This document shows, piece by piece, positions 1 through 5,813 of a stretch of 5,813 nucleotides of DNA. The DNA lies in contig JAQUMG010000115.1 in assembly GCA_028718265.1 (NCBI GenBank), positions 1 to 5,813 on the forward strand, in the 5' to 3' direction. Numbering within the stretch: position 1 is the stretch's first letter; every line of letters begins with the position of its first letter. The notes under the pieces were generated by a model. That model saw nothing but the letters and a program-made list of their open reading frames with translations, searched no databases and was not told the DNA's origin. The DNA is from Candidatus Omnitrophota bacterium (GTDB lineage: Bacteria > Omnitrophota > Koll11 > JAHIPI01). A program made the position numbers and the translations under genes.

Positions 1-1
1 G

Positions 2-280
2 AATAAGAGCATTGTCTCGGTAGAGGCGATGGAAGGTACCGATGATACTATAAAGCGGGCTGCCAGATTAGTCGGCCCGGGTACCGTTTGCGTCAAATTG
101 CTTACGCCGACGCAGGATCCCAGATTCGACATCCCCACTATAGGCATGGGGACCATGAATGCCCTAGTAGAGGCTAAGACGGCCGTTCTTGTCGTTGACG
201 CGGAAAAGGCACTGATTATCAACCGCGAAGATGTAATAGCCAAAGCGGATGCTAATGATATCAGTATAGTAGCGATTTAG
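2..280 (+). CDS. lpxI: UDP-2,3-diacylglucosamine pyrophosphatase LpxI, C-terminal part (5' end outside window)
   Basis: The frame is open from base 2 with no start codon needed, so this is the last 92 residues of a gene that begins upstream. LpxI hydrolyses UDP-2,3-diacylglucosamine to lipid X and UMP, the cytoplasmic lipid A step that LpxH performs in gammaproteobacteria. Visible family motifs are [11 protein letters not shown] near the beginning, [14 protein letters not shown] around residues 36-48, and the ending [20 protein letters not shown]. Together they match the C-terminal (formerly DUF1009) domain, which carries the catalytic acidic residues. The whole protein is usually about 270-290 residues, so roughly a third is present. 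It ends with TAG, 44 bases before pyrG on the same strand, and the two are probably co-transcribed. Identification rests on remembered family motifs and is fairly secure. Confidence 0.88.
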   Translation, partial: NKSIVSVEAMEGTDDTIKRAARLVGPGTVCVKLLTPTQDPRFDIPTIGMGTMNALVEAKTAVLVVDAEKALIINREDVIAKADANDISIVAI

Positions 281-324
281 TAAAGCGTGTAGCGCGGGTT
301 AACACAATAAGAAAGAGGCAAAAA

Positions 325-1926
325 ATGGCCAAATATATTTTCATAACAGGCGGAGTCATATCAAGCTTAGGCAAGGGCATAACTTCTGCTTCTATAGGCA
401 AGTTACTGGAATCAAGAGGGCTCAGGGTAGCGCTTATCAAATGCGATCCCTACATAAACGTCGATCCGGGTACAATGAATCCTTATCAGCACGGAGAGGT
501 ATATGTCACCGAAGACGGCGCCGAAACAGACCTCGACCTCGGCCATTATGAACGTTTTACCAGCGCCGAACTCACTAAAGACAATAACATAACTACAGGC
601 AAAATATATTATTCCGTAATCTCAAAAGAAAGGCGCGGTGACTATCTGGGGAAAACAGTCCAGATAATACCGCATATAACCGATGAGATAAAAAATAGCA
701 TAAGAAAAGTTGCGGAAAAAAAGACAGTGGATGTTGTTATAATTGAAATAGGGGGTACTGTCGGCGACATAGAGGGTCTGCCTTTTCTTGAGGCAATAAG
801 ACAATTGCGGCTTGAAGTGGGGAGAGATTACGCGATAAATATTCATGTAACCCTTGTTCCGTTTATTAAATCGTCAGGCGAGATCAAGACAAAGCCTACA
901 CAGCATAGCGTAGGTACCCTCCGCGAGATAGGCATAATCCCCGACGCAATAATATGCCGCACGGAAAAGCCCTTATCGGAAGAAGTACGGGAAAAAATAG
1001 CATTGTTCTGCAATGTCGATAAAGAGGCCGTTATTCCTGCCCTGGACGTAGAAAGTATATACGAAGTGCCGCTTCATTTTAAAGAAAGCAAGCTTGACAG
1101 ACTTATAGTCAGGCTCCTTAATCTAAAATGCGAAGACGGCGATCTTGGCGAATGGAAGAATAACGTGATAAGGCGCATAAAATCACCTTCAAAGAAAATC
1201 GAAATAGCCGTAGTAGGAAAGTATATAACCCTGCAGGACGCATATAAGTCGATATACGAGGCCTTAATACACGGAGGAATCGCTAACGATGCCGGGCTCA
1301 TAATAAGGAAGATAGATTCCGAAGATATCGAAAAAGACGGGGCACAAAAATATCTTGAAGGCGTCCGCGGAATTCTGGTTCCGGGCGGTTTCGGCTCAAG
1401 AGGTATAGAAGGAAAGATTAAAGCTATTCAGTATGCCAGAGAAAACAAAATTCCTTACCTTGGATTATGTTTAGGGATGCAGACGGCTGTCATTGAATTT
1501 GCCAGAAATGTGTGCAGGATGAAAAGCGCAAATTCAACAGAATTTGACAAAAATACAAGATACCCTGTTATAAGTCTTCTTGAGGAACAGGAGAATGTGA
1601 ATGACAAGGGCGCCACTATGCGGCTGGGTGCTTATCAATGTGTGGTAAAAAAAGGGTCAAAAGCATATAAAGTATACAAAAAAAGTAAAATCCATGAGCG
1701 CCATAGACATAGATACGAATTTAATAATAAATACAGAGATGTCTTCGAAGGACATGGAATGGTATTTTCAGGCATTCATCCGAAAGGCAATTTAGTCGAA
1801 ATGATAGAATTAAAAAGTCATCCGTGGTTTGTGGCGTGCCAGTTTCACCCTGAGTTCAAATCAAAACCCGATGCAGCGCACCCGTTATTCGCCGCTTTTA
1901 TAAAAGCCGCTGTTCAGAATAGATAA
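325..1926 (+). CDS. pyrG: CTP synthase (glutamine-hydrolysing)
   Basis: Converts UTP to CTP using ATP and glutamine-derived ammonia, the last step of pyrimidine nucleotide synthesis, in the cytosol. The 533 residues are close to the usual 535-550, so the gene is complete. The N-terminal amidoligase domain (about 1-270) shows the P-loop [10 protein letters not shown] at residues 9-18, then [20 protein letters not shown] and the [16 protein letters not shown] block. The class I glutamine amidotransferase domain (about 292-530) has the oxyanion segment PGGFGSRG at 353-360, nucleophile Cys382 in GLCLGMQ, and His508/Glu510 in HPEF, completing the triad. An AGAGG Shine-Dalgarno at 314-318 lies 6 bases before ATG 325 and supports this start. 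Tandem TAA TAA stops end the gene. No attenuator or strong terminator is evident on either side. It has a marked preference for ATA isoleucine codons (16 of the first 20). Confidence 0.98.
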   Translation: MAKYIFITGGVISSLGKGITSASIGKLLESRGLRVALIKCDPYINVDPGTMNPYQHGEVYVTEDGAETDLDLGHYERFTSAELTKDNNITTGKIYYSVISKERRGDYLGKTVQIIPHITDEIKNSIRKVAEKKTVDVVIIEIGGTVGDIEGLPFLEAIRQLRLEVGRDYAINIHVTLVPFIKSSGEIKTKPTQHSVGTLREIGIIPDAIICRTEKPLSEEVREKIALFCNVDKEAVIPALDVESIYEVPLHFKESKLDRLIVRLLNLKCEDGDLGEWKNNVIRRIKSPSKKIEIAVVGKYITLQDAYKSIYEALIHGGIANDAGLIIRKIDSEDIEKDGAQKYLEGVRGILVPGGFGSRGIEGKIKAIQYARENKIPYLGLCLGMQTAVIEFARNVCRMKSANSTEFDKNTRYPVISLLEEQENVNDKGATMRLGAYQCVVKKGSKAYKVYKKSKIHERHRHRYEFNNKYRDVFEGHGMVFSGIHPKGNLVEMIELKSHPWFVACQFHPEFKSKPDAAHPLFAAFIKAAVQNR

Positions 1927-1969
1927 TAAGGTGCTTCGCAAATATGCCTACCGTCGCATCTCTCTGATA

Positions 1970-1978
1970 TGGTATAAT
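1970..1978 (+). promoter_or_regulatory. Extended -10 promoter of the KdpD-like kinase gene, likely giving a leaderless mRNA
   Basis: The sequence TGGTATAAT is a perfect TGn extension (1970-1972) followed by a consensus TATAAT (1973-1978). No convincing -35 box is seen 17 bases upstream, which extended -10 promoters tolerate. Transcription would be expected to start about 6-8 bases after the box, at 1984-1986, on or next to the ATG at 1986. There is no Shine-Dalgarno between 1950 and 1985, in keeping with leaderless translation. The start site is inferred, not shown. Confidence 0.6.
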
Positions 1979-1985
1979 TTAGATC

Positions 1986-3017
1986 ATGCGATATTTACCG
2001 GTTATACGGTGGAAAATTTATCCTTACCTGCTCAGTTTAGGCTTAGTTTTTGTAACGACTTTTTTCGGAGAGTTTGTAAAAAAGCGCCTTGAACCAACCA
2101 ATATTATCATGTTCTATCTTTTAGTTGTTGTTTTTATAGCTATACGATGGGGCATGGGACCTGCAATCACAACTTCTATTCTAAGCGTTTTGGCGTTCGA
2201 TTTCTTCCTCGTACCGCCTTATCTGACTCTTAGCGTTACCGATCTGCAATACCTGTTTACTTTTACCGTTTTTTTAATCGTTGGTATTGTAGTCAGTACT
2301 TTTGCGTCAAAAGTAAGAGAGCATCTTATCCAGCACCAGACCGAAAAACTTTATTCGACATTATTGACTTCTATTTCCCACGATTTAAAGACGCCGCTTG
2401 TTTCAATAACCGGCGCCTTAACCACGCTTTTGGACGGTAGATTACATTTGGACGAAAGGCACAAAAGAGATCTTTTAGAAACAGCCAACGAGGAATCTGC
2501 CCGGCTTAATCGGCTTGTAAATAATCTATTGGATATGACAAAGATGGAAGCGGGCGTATTGCGGATTTACAAAAAACCATGCGATTTAAGGGATCTTATA
2601 GGAACCTGTTTGGAGCAGGTAAAAGATAAGATAACCCAAAGAAGCATAAAAATAGATATTCCCAAAGACCTGCCTGAACTGCCGATGGATTTTCTTTTTA
2701 TGGCTAAAGCATTATTCAATGTAATTGATAACGCCCTTAAATATTCTCCCGATAATTCGTCCATTGATATACGAGCTTCTATGATTGACGCCAAAGTGAG
2801 ACTTGAGATAAAAGACTATGGCTGCGGAATACCCAAAGAAGACCTTAAGCGTATTTTTGAAAAGTTCTACAGAGTCGAAAGATCTACGCATGCTTCCGGA
2901 ACCGGACTCGGACTCAGTATTTCGAAAGGCATTATTGAGGCACACGGCGGTCAGATTTCAGCCGAAAGCGATTTTGGTAAAGGAACGACGATGATTATAA
3001 TTCTTCCCATGGAGTAA
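1986..3017 (+). CDS. KdpD-like membrane sensor histidine kinase, short form without the N-terminal KdpD/USP domains
   Basis: Sensor kinase expected to autophosphorylate and pass phosphate to the response regulator encoded 8 bases downstream. A four-helix DUF4118 membrane domain, as in KdpD, covers about residues 12-107 and includes the hallmark IRWGMGPAITTSILSVLAFD with LVPPYLTLSV. The HisKA dimerisation helix has phospho-acceptor His132 in SISHDLKTPL. The ATPase domain shows the N box (Asn245, Asn249 in NVIDNALKYSP), G1 (Asp277 in DYGCGIP), an F box (FEKFYRVE) and G2 (GTGLGLSISKGIIEAHGG, 305-322). Full KdpD is about 890 residues; this protein is 343. It lacks the Walker-type KdpD domain, the USP domain and the GAF-like linker between membrane and kinase. 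An in-frame TAG at 1980-1982 rules out an upstream extension, so the short form is not a mis-called start. It is called KdpD-like because the DUF4118 match is clear, but no symbol is given because the defining N-terminus is absent. Confidence 0.9.
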   Translation: MRYLPVIRWKIYPYLLSLGLVFVTTFFGEFVKKRLEPTNIIMFYLLVVVFIAIRWGMGPAITTSILSVLAFDFFLVPPYLTLSVTDLQYLFTFTVFLIVGIVVSTFASKVREHLIQHQTEKLYSTLLTSISHDLKTPLVSITGALTTLLDGRLHLDERHKRDLLETANEESARLNRLVNNLLDMTKMEAGVLRIYKKPCDLRDLIGTCLEQVKDKITQRSIKIDIPKDLPELPMDFLFMAKALFNVIDNALKYSPDNSSIDIRASMIDAKVRLEIKDYGCGIPKEDLKRIFEKFYRVERSTHASGTGLGLSISKGIIEAHGGQISAESDFGKGTTMIIILPME

Positions 3018-3025
3018 AATATACG

Positions 3026-3727
3026 ATGACAGAAAAAGAACAACTAAGAATTCTTGTCGTAGATGATGAAAAGGCTATAAGAAGCTTTCTTATCACCTCG
3101 CTTTCTTATTATGGTTATAATGTTTTTGAGGCTGCAACAGGAAGGGAAGCTCTTAATGAAGCAGTTAGTTCCCACCCAGATATCATTATCCTGGATTTGG
3201 GTCTTCCCGACATTGACGGAATGGAAGTTATTGCCAGAATTCGCAAACGAACTAAAATACCGATTGTTATTTTATCGGTAAGAGATGACCCGTCTGAGAA
3301 AATCGCGGCACTTAATGCAGGGGCCGACGATTATCTTACCAAACCGTTTTCTACGGGAGAACTTTTAGCCCGCCTTAGGGCGGTAATGAGGCGTCTCTTA
3401 CCTTTGGATAAAGAAGAAACTCTGCGGGTCGGAAAAGTTACTATGGATGTTGCGAAACATCTCGTCATGATTGATGACGATAAGATTGATTTATCCCCCA
3501 CTGAATATGACATTCTTAAATTGTTTCTTATAAACGCAGGAAAGGTTATAACCCATCAGCAGATACTCCGGGAAATATGGGATAAAACCGAGGATTTCGA
3601 AGGCATCCTTCATCTCTTACGCGTAACTATAAGTAATTTACGCAGTAAAATTGAGCCTGATCCCGATAGGCCTACTTATATCTTAACCGAACCGGGTGTC
3701 GGATACCGCTTACGTTCGGAAGATTAA
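3026..3727 (+). CDS. kdpE: KdpE-like response regulator, OmpR/PhoB family
   Basis: DNA-binding transcription factor paired with the preceding kinase. The receiver domain (about 7-120) has the acidic pocket Asp13-Asp14, phospho-acceptor Asp57 in ILDLGLPDIDG, the switch Ser84 and Lys106 in DDYLTKPF. KIAALNAGADDYLTKPF with GELLARLR closely follows E. coli KdpE as I remember it. The C-terminal winged helix (about 133-231) has the recognition-helix region LRVTISNLRSKIE and ends with the conserved TEPGVGYRLR. At 233 residues it is normal family length. The start lies 8 bases after the kinase stop, with GGAG at 3011-3014 inside the kinase gene 11 bases before the ATG, so translation is probably coupled. 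The likely target is the potassium transporter operon just downstream, where TTTTTGAC repeats occur; that link is inference. Confidence 0.9.
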   Translation: MTEKEQLRILVVDDEKAIRSFLITSLSYYGYNVFEAATGREALNEAVSSHPDIIILDLGLPDIDGMEVIARIRKRTKIPIVILSVRDDPSEKIAALNAGADDYLTKPFSTGELLARLRAVMRRLLPLDKEETLRVGKVTMDVAKHLVMIDDDKIDLSPTEYDILKLFLINAGKVITHQQILREIWDKTEDFEGILHLLRVTISNLRSKIEPDPDRPTYILTEPGVGYRLRSED

Positions 3728-3740
3728 CCCTCACCCTTCA

Positions 3741-3760
3741 TTTTTGACCCCTTTTTGACT
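3741..3760 (+). promoter_or_regulatory. Candidate KdpE-type operator: TTTTTGAC direct repeat overlapping a -35 box
   Basis: Two exact copies of TTTTTGAC lie at 3741-3748 and 3752-3759, separated by CCC, giving an 11-base period of about one helical turn. OmpR/PhoB regulators bind such tandem half-sites as dimers, and the known E. coli KdpE site is also T-rich. The second copy overlaps TTGACT (3755-3760), a good -35 box. The best -10 candidate, GATAAA at 3781-3786, is 20 bases away, too far for efficient unaided initiation and so fitting an activated promoter. It faces the small peptide-trkH genes and sits 13 bases after the regulator stop codon. No matching repeat is seen upstream of the kinase gene. 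Confidence 0.5.
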
Positions 3761-3807
3761 TGCCTATCTAGCGACTTAAGGATAAACTTGTAGTAGAGAT
3801 TCAATAC

Positions 3808-3855
3808 AGAATACCATTATATACCAGAGGAGGTATGCTCTGGTATTCTTTATTT
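3808..3855 (+). terminator. Hairpin with T-rich tail: terminator or attenuator in the trkH operon leader
   Basis: ATACCAGAG (3821-3829) pairs perfectly with CTCTGGTAT (3838-3846) around an 8-base loop, followed by TCTTTATTTA. A second left arm, AGAATACCA (3808-3816), is also perfectly complementary to TGGTATTCT (3841-3849), which overlaps the same right arm. That fold can hold an inner ATACC (3821-3825) / GGTAT (3832-3836) stem. Either form ends in a T-rich but imperfect tail. It could terminate the kinase-regulator transcript, or act as an attenuator if the transcript starts near the -35/-10 pair upstream. The pairing is seen directly; the function is inferred. Confidence 0.5.
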
Positions 3856-3871
3856 AACCCAATTATTTATA

Positions 3872-3876
3872 AGGGG
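3872..3876 (+). promoter_or_regulatory. Ribosome binding site of the 37-residue peptide
   Basis: AGGGG lies 8 bases before ATG 3885, good spacing for initiation. It is the main evidence that the very short gene is translated, and it probably also serves trkH, which has no site of its own. Confidence 0.65.
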
Positions 3877-3884
3877 TTATAGCA

Positions 3885-3998
3885 ATGAAAAAGCTAATTT
3901 TTTTGTTTAACATAGTACTCGGAATCATTTGGGAAATCACCTACGCTTTTGTGATTATGGGCGCAGCATTCCTGGTTTCCCTAATTAACCACTACTAA
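3885..3998 (+). CDS. Small single-pass membrane peptide (37 aa) directly upstream of trkH, possible KdpF-like accessory
   Basis: The peptide starts MKKLIFLFNIVLGIIWEITY and ends LVSLINHY. After a short basic N-terminus (Lys2, Lys3) it is hydrophobic from about residue 4 to 34, enough for one long transmembrane helix, with Trp16-Glu17 in the middle. The AGGGG site at 3872-3876 is well placed for this ATG. The stop is 1 base before the trkH ATG, so translation of trkH is very likely coupled to it. I recognise no family by sequence. By position and build it resembles KdpF, the roughly 29-residue single-helix peptide encoded just before KdpA, a distant homologue of TrkH. That function is inference. 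It could instead be only a leader peptide that sets trkH translation, but its full-length membrane helix argues for a protein role. It may be missed by automatic annotation because of its length. Confidence 0.65.
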   Translation: MKKLIFLFNIVLGIIWEITYAFVIMGAAFLVSLINHY

Positions 3999-3999
3999 C

Positions 4000-5505
4000 A
4001 TGATACTTAGACCACAATTATCAGACATTAAAAATATCGGTTATTACCTAGGTAAGATATTAATAGGTTTGGGGCTTACTATGCTTGTGCCTTTTATTGC
4101 TGGATTAGTTTTATTTAGAGACCCAGACCCATCTCTCGATTTTTTAATCGGCGCAGAGATTACTATTCTTATGGGCCTGTTATTGACTTGGGTTTGTCAA
4201 ACTAAGAAAGATTTAACTATGGCCCAGGGGATGGTTATAATTGCTGTTTCCTGGTTAGCGGCTATGGCCTTCGGAGCCATACCGTTATTTCTTAGTGGCC
4301 ACTACAAGTCGTTTCTTGATGCTTGTTTTGAAACCATGTCAGGTTTTACTACTACGGGCCTGACCTTGGTGCAGGACCTGGATCATTTATCCCGGACTCA
4401 TAATTTATGGCGGCACCTTGGGCCTTTTATAGGCGGGCAGGGCATAGCCATTATTGCGATTTCGTTTTTAATCGAAGGTACTAGCGGCGCTCTTAAGATG
4501 TATATGGGAGAAGGGCGGGATGAGAAGTTAGTTCCAAACGTGATTCATACCTCACGGTTTATCTGGCTGATCAGCATCACGTATTTAATTCTAGGTACGA
4601 TTATATTGGGAGGCGTCGGTATTTCTATAGGATTAAAACCTGCGAGTGCCTTTTTCCATGCAACATGTATTTTTATGGCAGGTTTTGATACCGCCGGTTT
4701 TGCGCCACAGTCGCAGAATATTCTGTATTATCATAGTCTATTGTTCGAAATCGTCACAATAGTATTTATGATTTTAGGATCGTTCAATTTCAATCTGCAC
4801 TATCAGCTCTGGACGGGTAACCGGAAAGAGATATGGAAAAATATTGAAACGAGAACGCTGTTACTCGTTGTTATGTTTATTACTTTAATGGGTATAATCG
4901 CATTAAAACATTTCGGAGTTTACTCTGAAGCTATGACATTGTTTCGCAAGGGATTCTTTCAGCTTATTTCCGGTCATACCACTACCGGATATATGACAAT
5001 ATATGCTCAGCAATTTATTAAAGAATGGGGAGATTTAGCTCTTACGCTTTTAATTATCGCTATGGCATTGGGTGGCTGCGCTTGTTCTACCGCAGGCGGT
5101 ATTAAAATGCTGCGTGTGGGGGTCATCTTTAAAACATTTAGAGAGGATATCAAAAGAATGATGCTTCCGGATAGCGCAGTAGTGGTGCAAAAATTTCACC
5201 ACGTAAAGACTATGCTGCTGGAGGATAAACAGGTAAGAGCAGTTTTGATCGTTACGTTAGGCTATATTTTCCTTTACGGTATTGGCACACTTGTGGGCGT
5301 TGGGTTGGGATACCCGCTTTTAGAATCTCTTTTCGAATCGGTTTCTGCCGCGGCGAATGTCGGCCTTTCCTGCGGAATTACTGATGTAAGTATGCCGGTT
5401 GTACTTAAAGTCACCTACATAATTGAGATGTGGGCCGGGCGGCTTGAGCTGATATCCGTTTTTGCTTTGGTAGGATTCATTATAGCGTTTATAAAGGGTA
5501 AATAA
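4000..5505 (+). CDS. trkH: TrkH-family potassium uptake channel subunit
   Basis: Integral inner-membrane pore subunit of a Trk/Ktr-type potassium importer, normally gated by a cytoplasmic TrkA ring, which is not in this window. At 501 residues it has normal length. Four pore repeats are visible with selectivity-filter segments TTTG (117-120, in SGFTTTGLTL), DTAG (230-233, in AGFDTAGFA), TTTG (327-330, in SGHTTTGYMT) and ANVG (452-455, in SAAANVGLSCG), each flanked by hydrophobic helices. The conserved GGQGI (145-149), the GGCACSTAGGIKMLR intramembrane segment (358-372) and WAGRLELI (478-485) are present. Arg481 in the last motif probably corresponds to the pore-blocking arginine known from TrkH. 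No Shine-Dalgarno precedes ATG 4000; the 1-base gap to the small peptide gene suggests coupled translation. The start is supported by the typical N-terminus leading into the first helix (about 15-39). Confidence 0.95.
   Translation: MILRPQLSDIKNIGYYLGKILIGLGLTMLVPFIAGLVLFRDPDPSLDFLIGAEITILMGLLLTWVCQTKKDLTMAQGMVIIAVSWLAAMAFGAIPLFLSGHYKSFLDACFETMSGFTTTGLTLVQDLDHLSRTHNLWRHLGPFIGGQGIAIIAISFLIEGTSGALKMYMGEGRDEKLVPNVIHTSRFIWLISITYLILGTIILGGVGISIGLKPASAFFHATCIFMAGFDTAGFAPQSQNILYYHSLLFEIVTIVFMILGSFNFNLHYQLWTGNRKEIWKNIETRTLLLVVMFITLMGIIALKHFGVYSEAMTLFRKGFFQLISGHTTTGYMTIYAQQFIKEWGDLALTLLIIAMALGGCACSTAGGIKMLRVGVIFKTFREDIKRMMLPDSAVVVQKFHHVKTMLLEDKQVRAVLIVTLGYIFLYGIGTLVGVGLGYPLLESLFESVSAAANVGLSCGITDVSMPVVLKVTYIIEMWAGRLELISVFALVGFIIAFIKGK
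5494..5498 (+). promoter_or_regulatory. Ribosome binding site of the OB-fold-like protein gene, inside the end of trkH
   Basis: AAGGG in the last codons of trkH lies 9 bases before ATG 5508. It supports that start and continued translation across the trkH junction. Confidence 0.55.
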
Positions 5506-5507
5506 AC

Positions 5508-5813
5508 ATGAGGAAAAATTTTTTGTTTCAGACAGCTTGTACATTGGTGATAATTCTCTTTTGTATTCCAAGTCATGCTCAGACAATTTCAAGTACTGAG
5601 CTGATAAAGGACGCTAAGCAGCACGATGGAAAAAACGTCACATTTCAGGGCGAAGTTGTGGGCGATATAATGATACGCGGTGAGCATGCATGGTTGAGCG
5701 TGAATGACGGTCCGAACGCAATAGGGATATGGATCGATAAGGAGCTGATTGATGATATTCAGTATGTCGGTAGTTATGGAAAAAAAGGCGATATAGTAGA
5801 AGTAGCCGGTGTA
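5508..5813 (+). CDS. Secreted or membrane-bound OB-fold-like protein, N-terminal part (3' end outside window)
   Basis: Open for 102 codons to the window edge, so the gene continues. Residues 1-24 look like a Sec signal peptide: MRKN basic start, hydrophobic core ACTLVIILFCI, then PSHA with likely cleavage after Ala24. A Cys at 19 is not in a clear lipobox. The mature part starts with a short helix (STELIKDAKQHDGK) and then VTFQGEVVGDIMIRGEHAWLSVNDG, IGIWID and a later GKKGDIVEVAGV. This alternation of strands and Gly turns is typical of a small OB-fold (nucleic-acid-binding type by fold, here exported). The start is 2 bases after the trkH stop, with AAGGG at 5494-5498, so it belongs to the same operon. 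The fold assignment is from pattern memory and the role is unknown; a periplasmic accessory to the transporter is only a guess. What follows the OB part cannot be seen. Confidence 0.7.
   Translation, partial: MRKNFLFQTACTLVIILFCIPSHAQTISSTELIKDAKQHDGKNVTFQGEVVGDIMIRGEHAWLSVNDGPNAIGIWIDKELIDDIQYVGSYGKKGDIVEVAGV

Noticed and set aside
286..305. Regulatory inverted repeat in the lpxI-pyrG gap (GTGT...ACAC and GTTAAC)
   Set aside because: Only 4 paired bases and a 6-base palindrome; expected by chance, with no spacing that suggests an operator.
622..846. Antisense open frames within pyrG, the kinase gene, the regulator gene and the trkH/OB junction
   Set aside because: They lie opposite well-conserved genes, have no family motifs or convincing ribosome sites, and read as shadows of the sense codons.
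1932..1940. Terminator after pyrG (TGC-TTC-GCA hairpin)
   Set aside because: The stem has only 3 base pairs, with no T tract after it.
3728..3884. A c-di-AMP (ydaO-type) or other named potassium riboswitch in the trkH leader
   Set aside because: The leader is short and I cannot match it to the ydaO or KtrAB-associated consensus. Only the simple alternative hairpins are supported.
1986..5813. Kinase-to-OB block as a horizontally acquired island marked by a codon shift at pyrG
   Set aside because: Isoleucine codon use in the block resembles the lpxI tail; only pyrG stands out. There is no integrase, tRNA end, insertion sequence or flanking repeat.

Overview
The window comes from a Gram-negative (diderm) bacterium: it opens with the end of lpxI, a gene of lipid A synthesis. 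Base composition is moderate, and pyrG strongly prefers the ATA isoleucine codon. Gene content and style would suit an uncultured lineage such as Omnitrophota or a deltaproteobacterial relative, but no feature here fixes the taxonomy. No mobile element, RNA gene or CRISPR array is visible.

Left part (1-1926): the 3' end of lpxI, then a complete CTP synthase gene (pyrG) 44 bases later. They probably form one operon. pyrG has all the expected catalytic residues.

Middle part (1986-3727): a two-component system of the KdpD/KdpE type. The kinase is a short form (343 residues). It keeps the four-helix DUF4118 membrane domain and the catalytic core, but has none of the cytoplasmic N-terminal KdpD/USP sensor modules. 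It is preceded by an extended -10 promoter placed so close to the ATG that the mRNA would be leaderless. The KdpE-like response regulator follows 8 bases after the kinase gene.

Right part (3728-5813): a 157-base control region, then three tightly packed genes. The control region holds two TTTTTGAC repeats 11 bases apart overlapping a TTGACT -35 box, and a hairpin with two alternative left arms. The genes are a 37-residue single-helix membrane peptide, a TrkH-type potassium channel subunit (1 base later) and a secreted OB-fold-like protein (2 bases later, cut by the window edge).

The working model, which is inference, is that a Kdp-type two-component system here controls a Trk-type potassium importer instead of the KdpFABC ATPase. 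The small peptide would sit where KdpF sits relative to KdpA. The unusual elements are the peptide, the leaderless kinase, the switch-like leader and the OB-fold partner.
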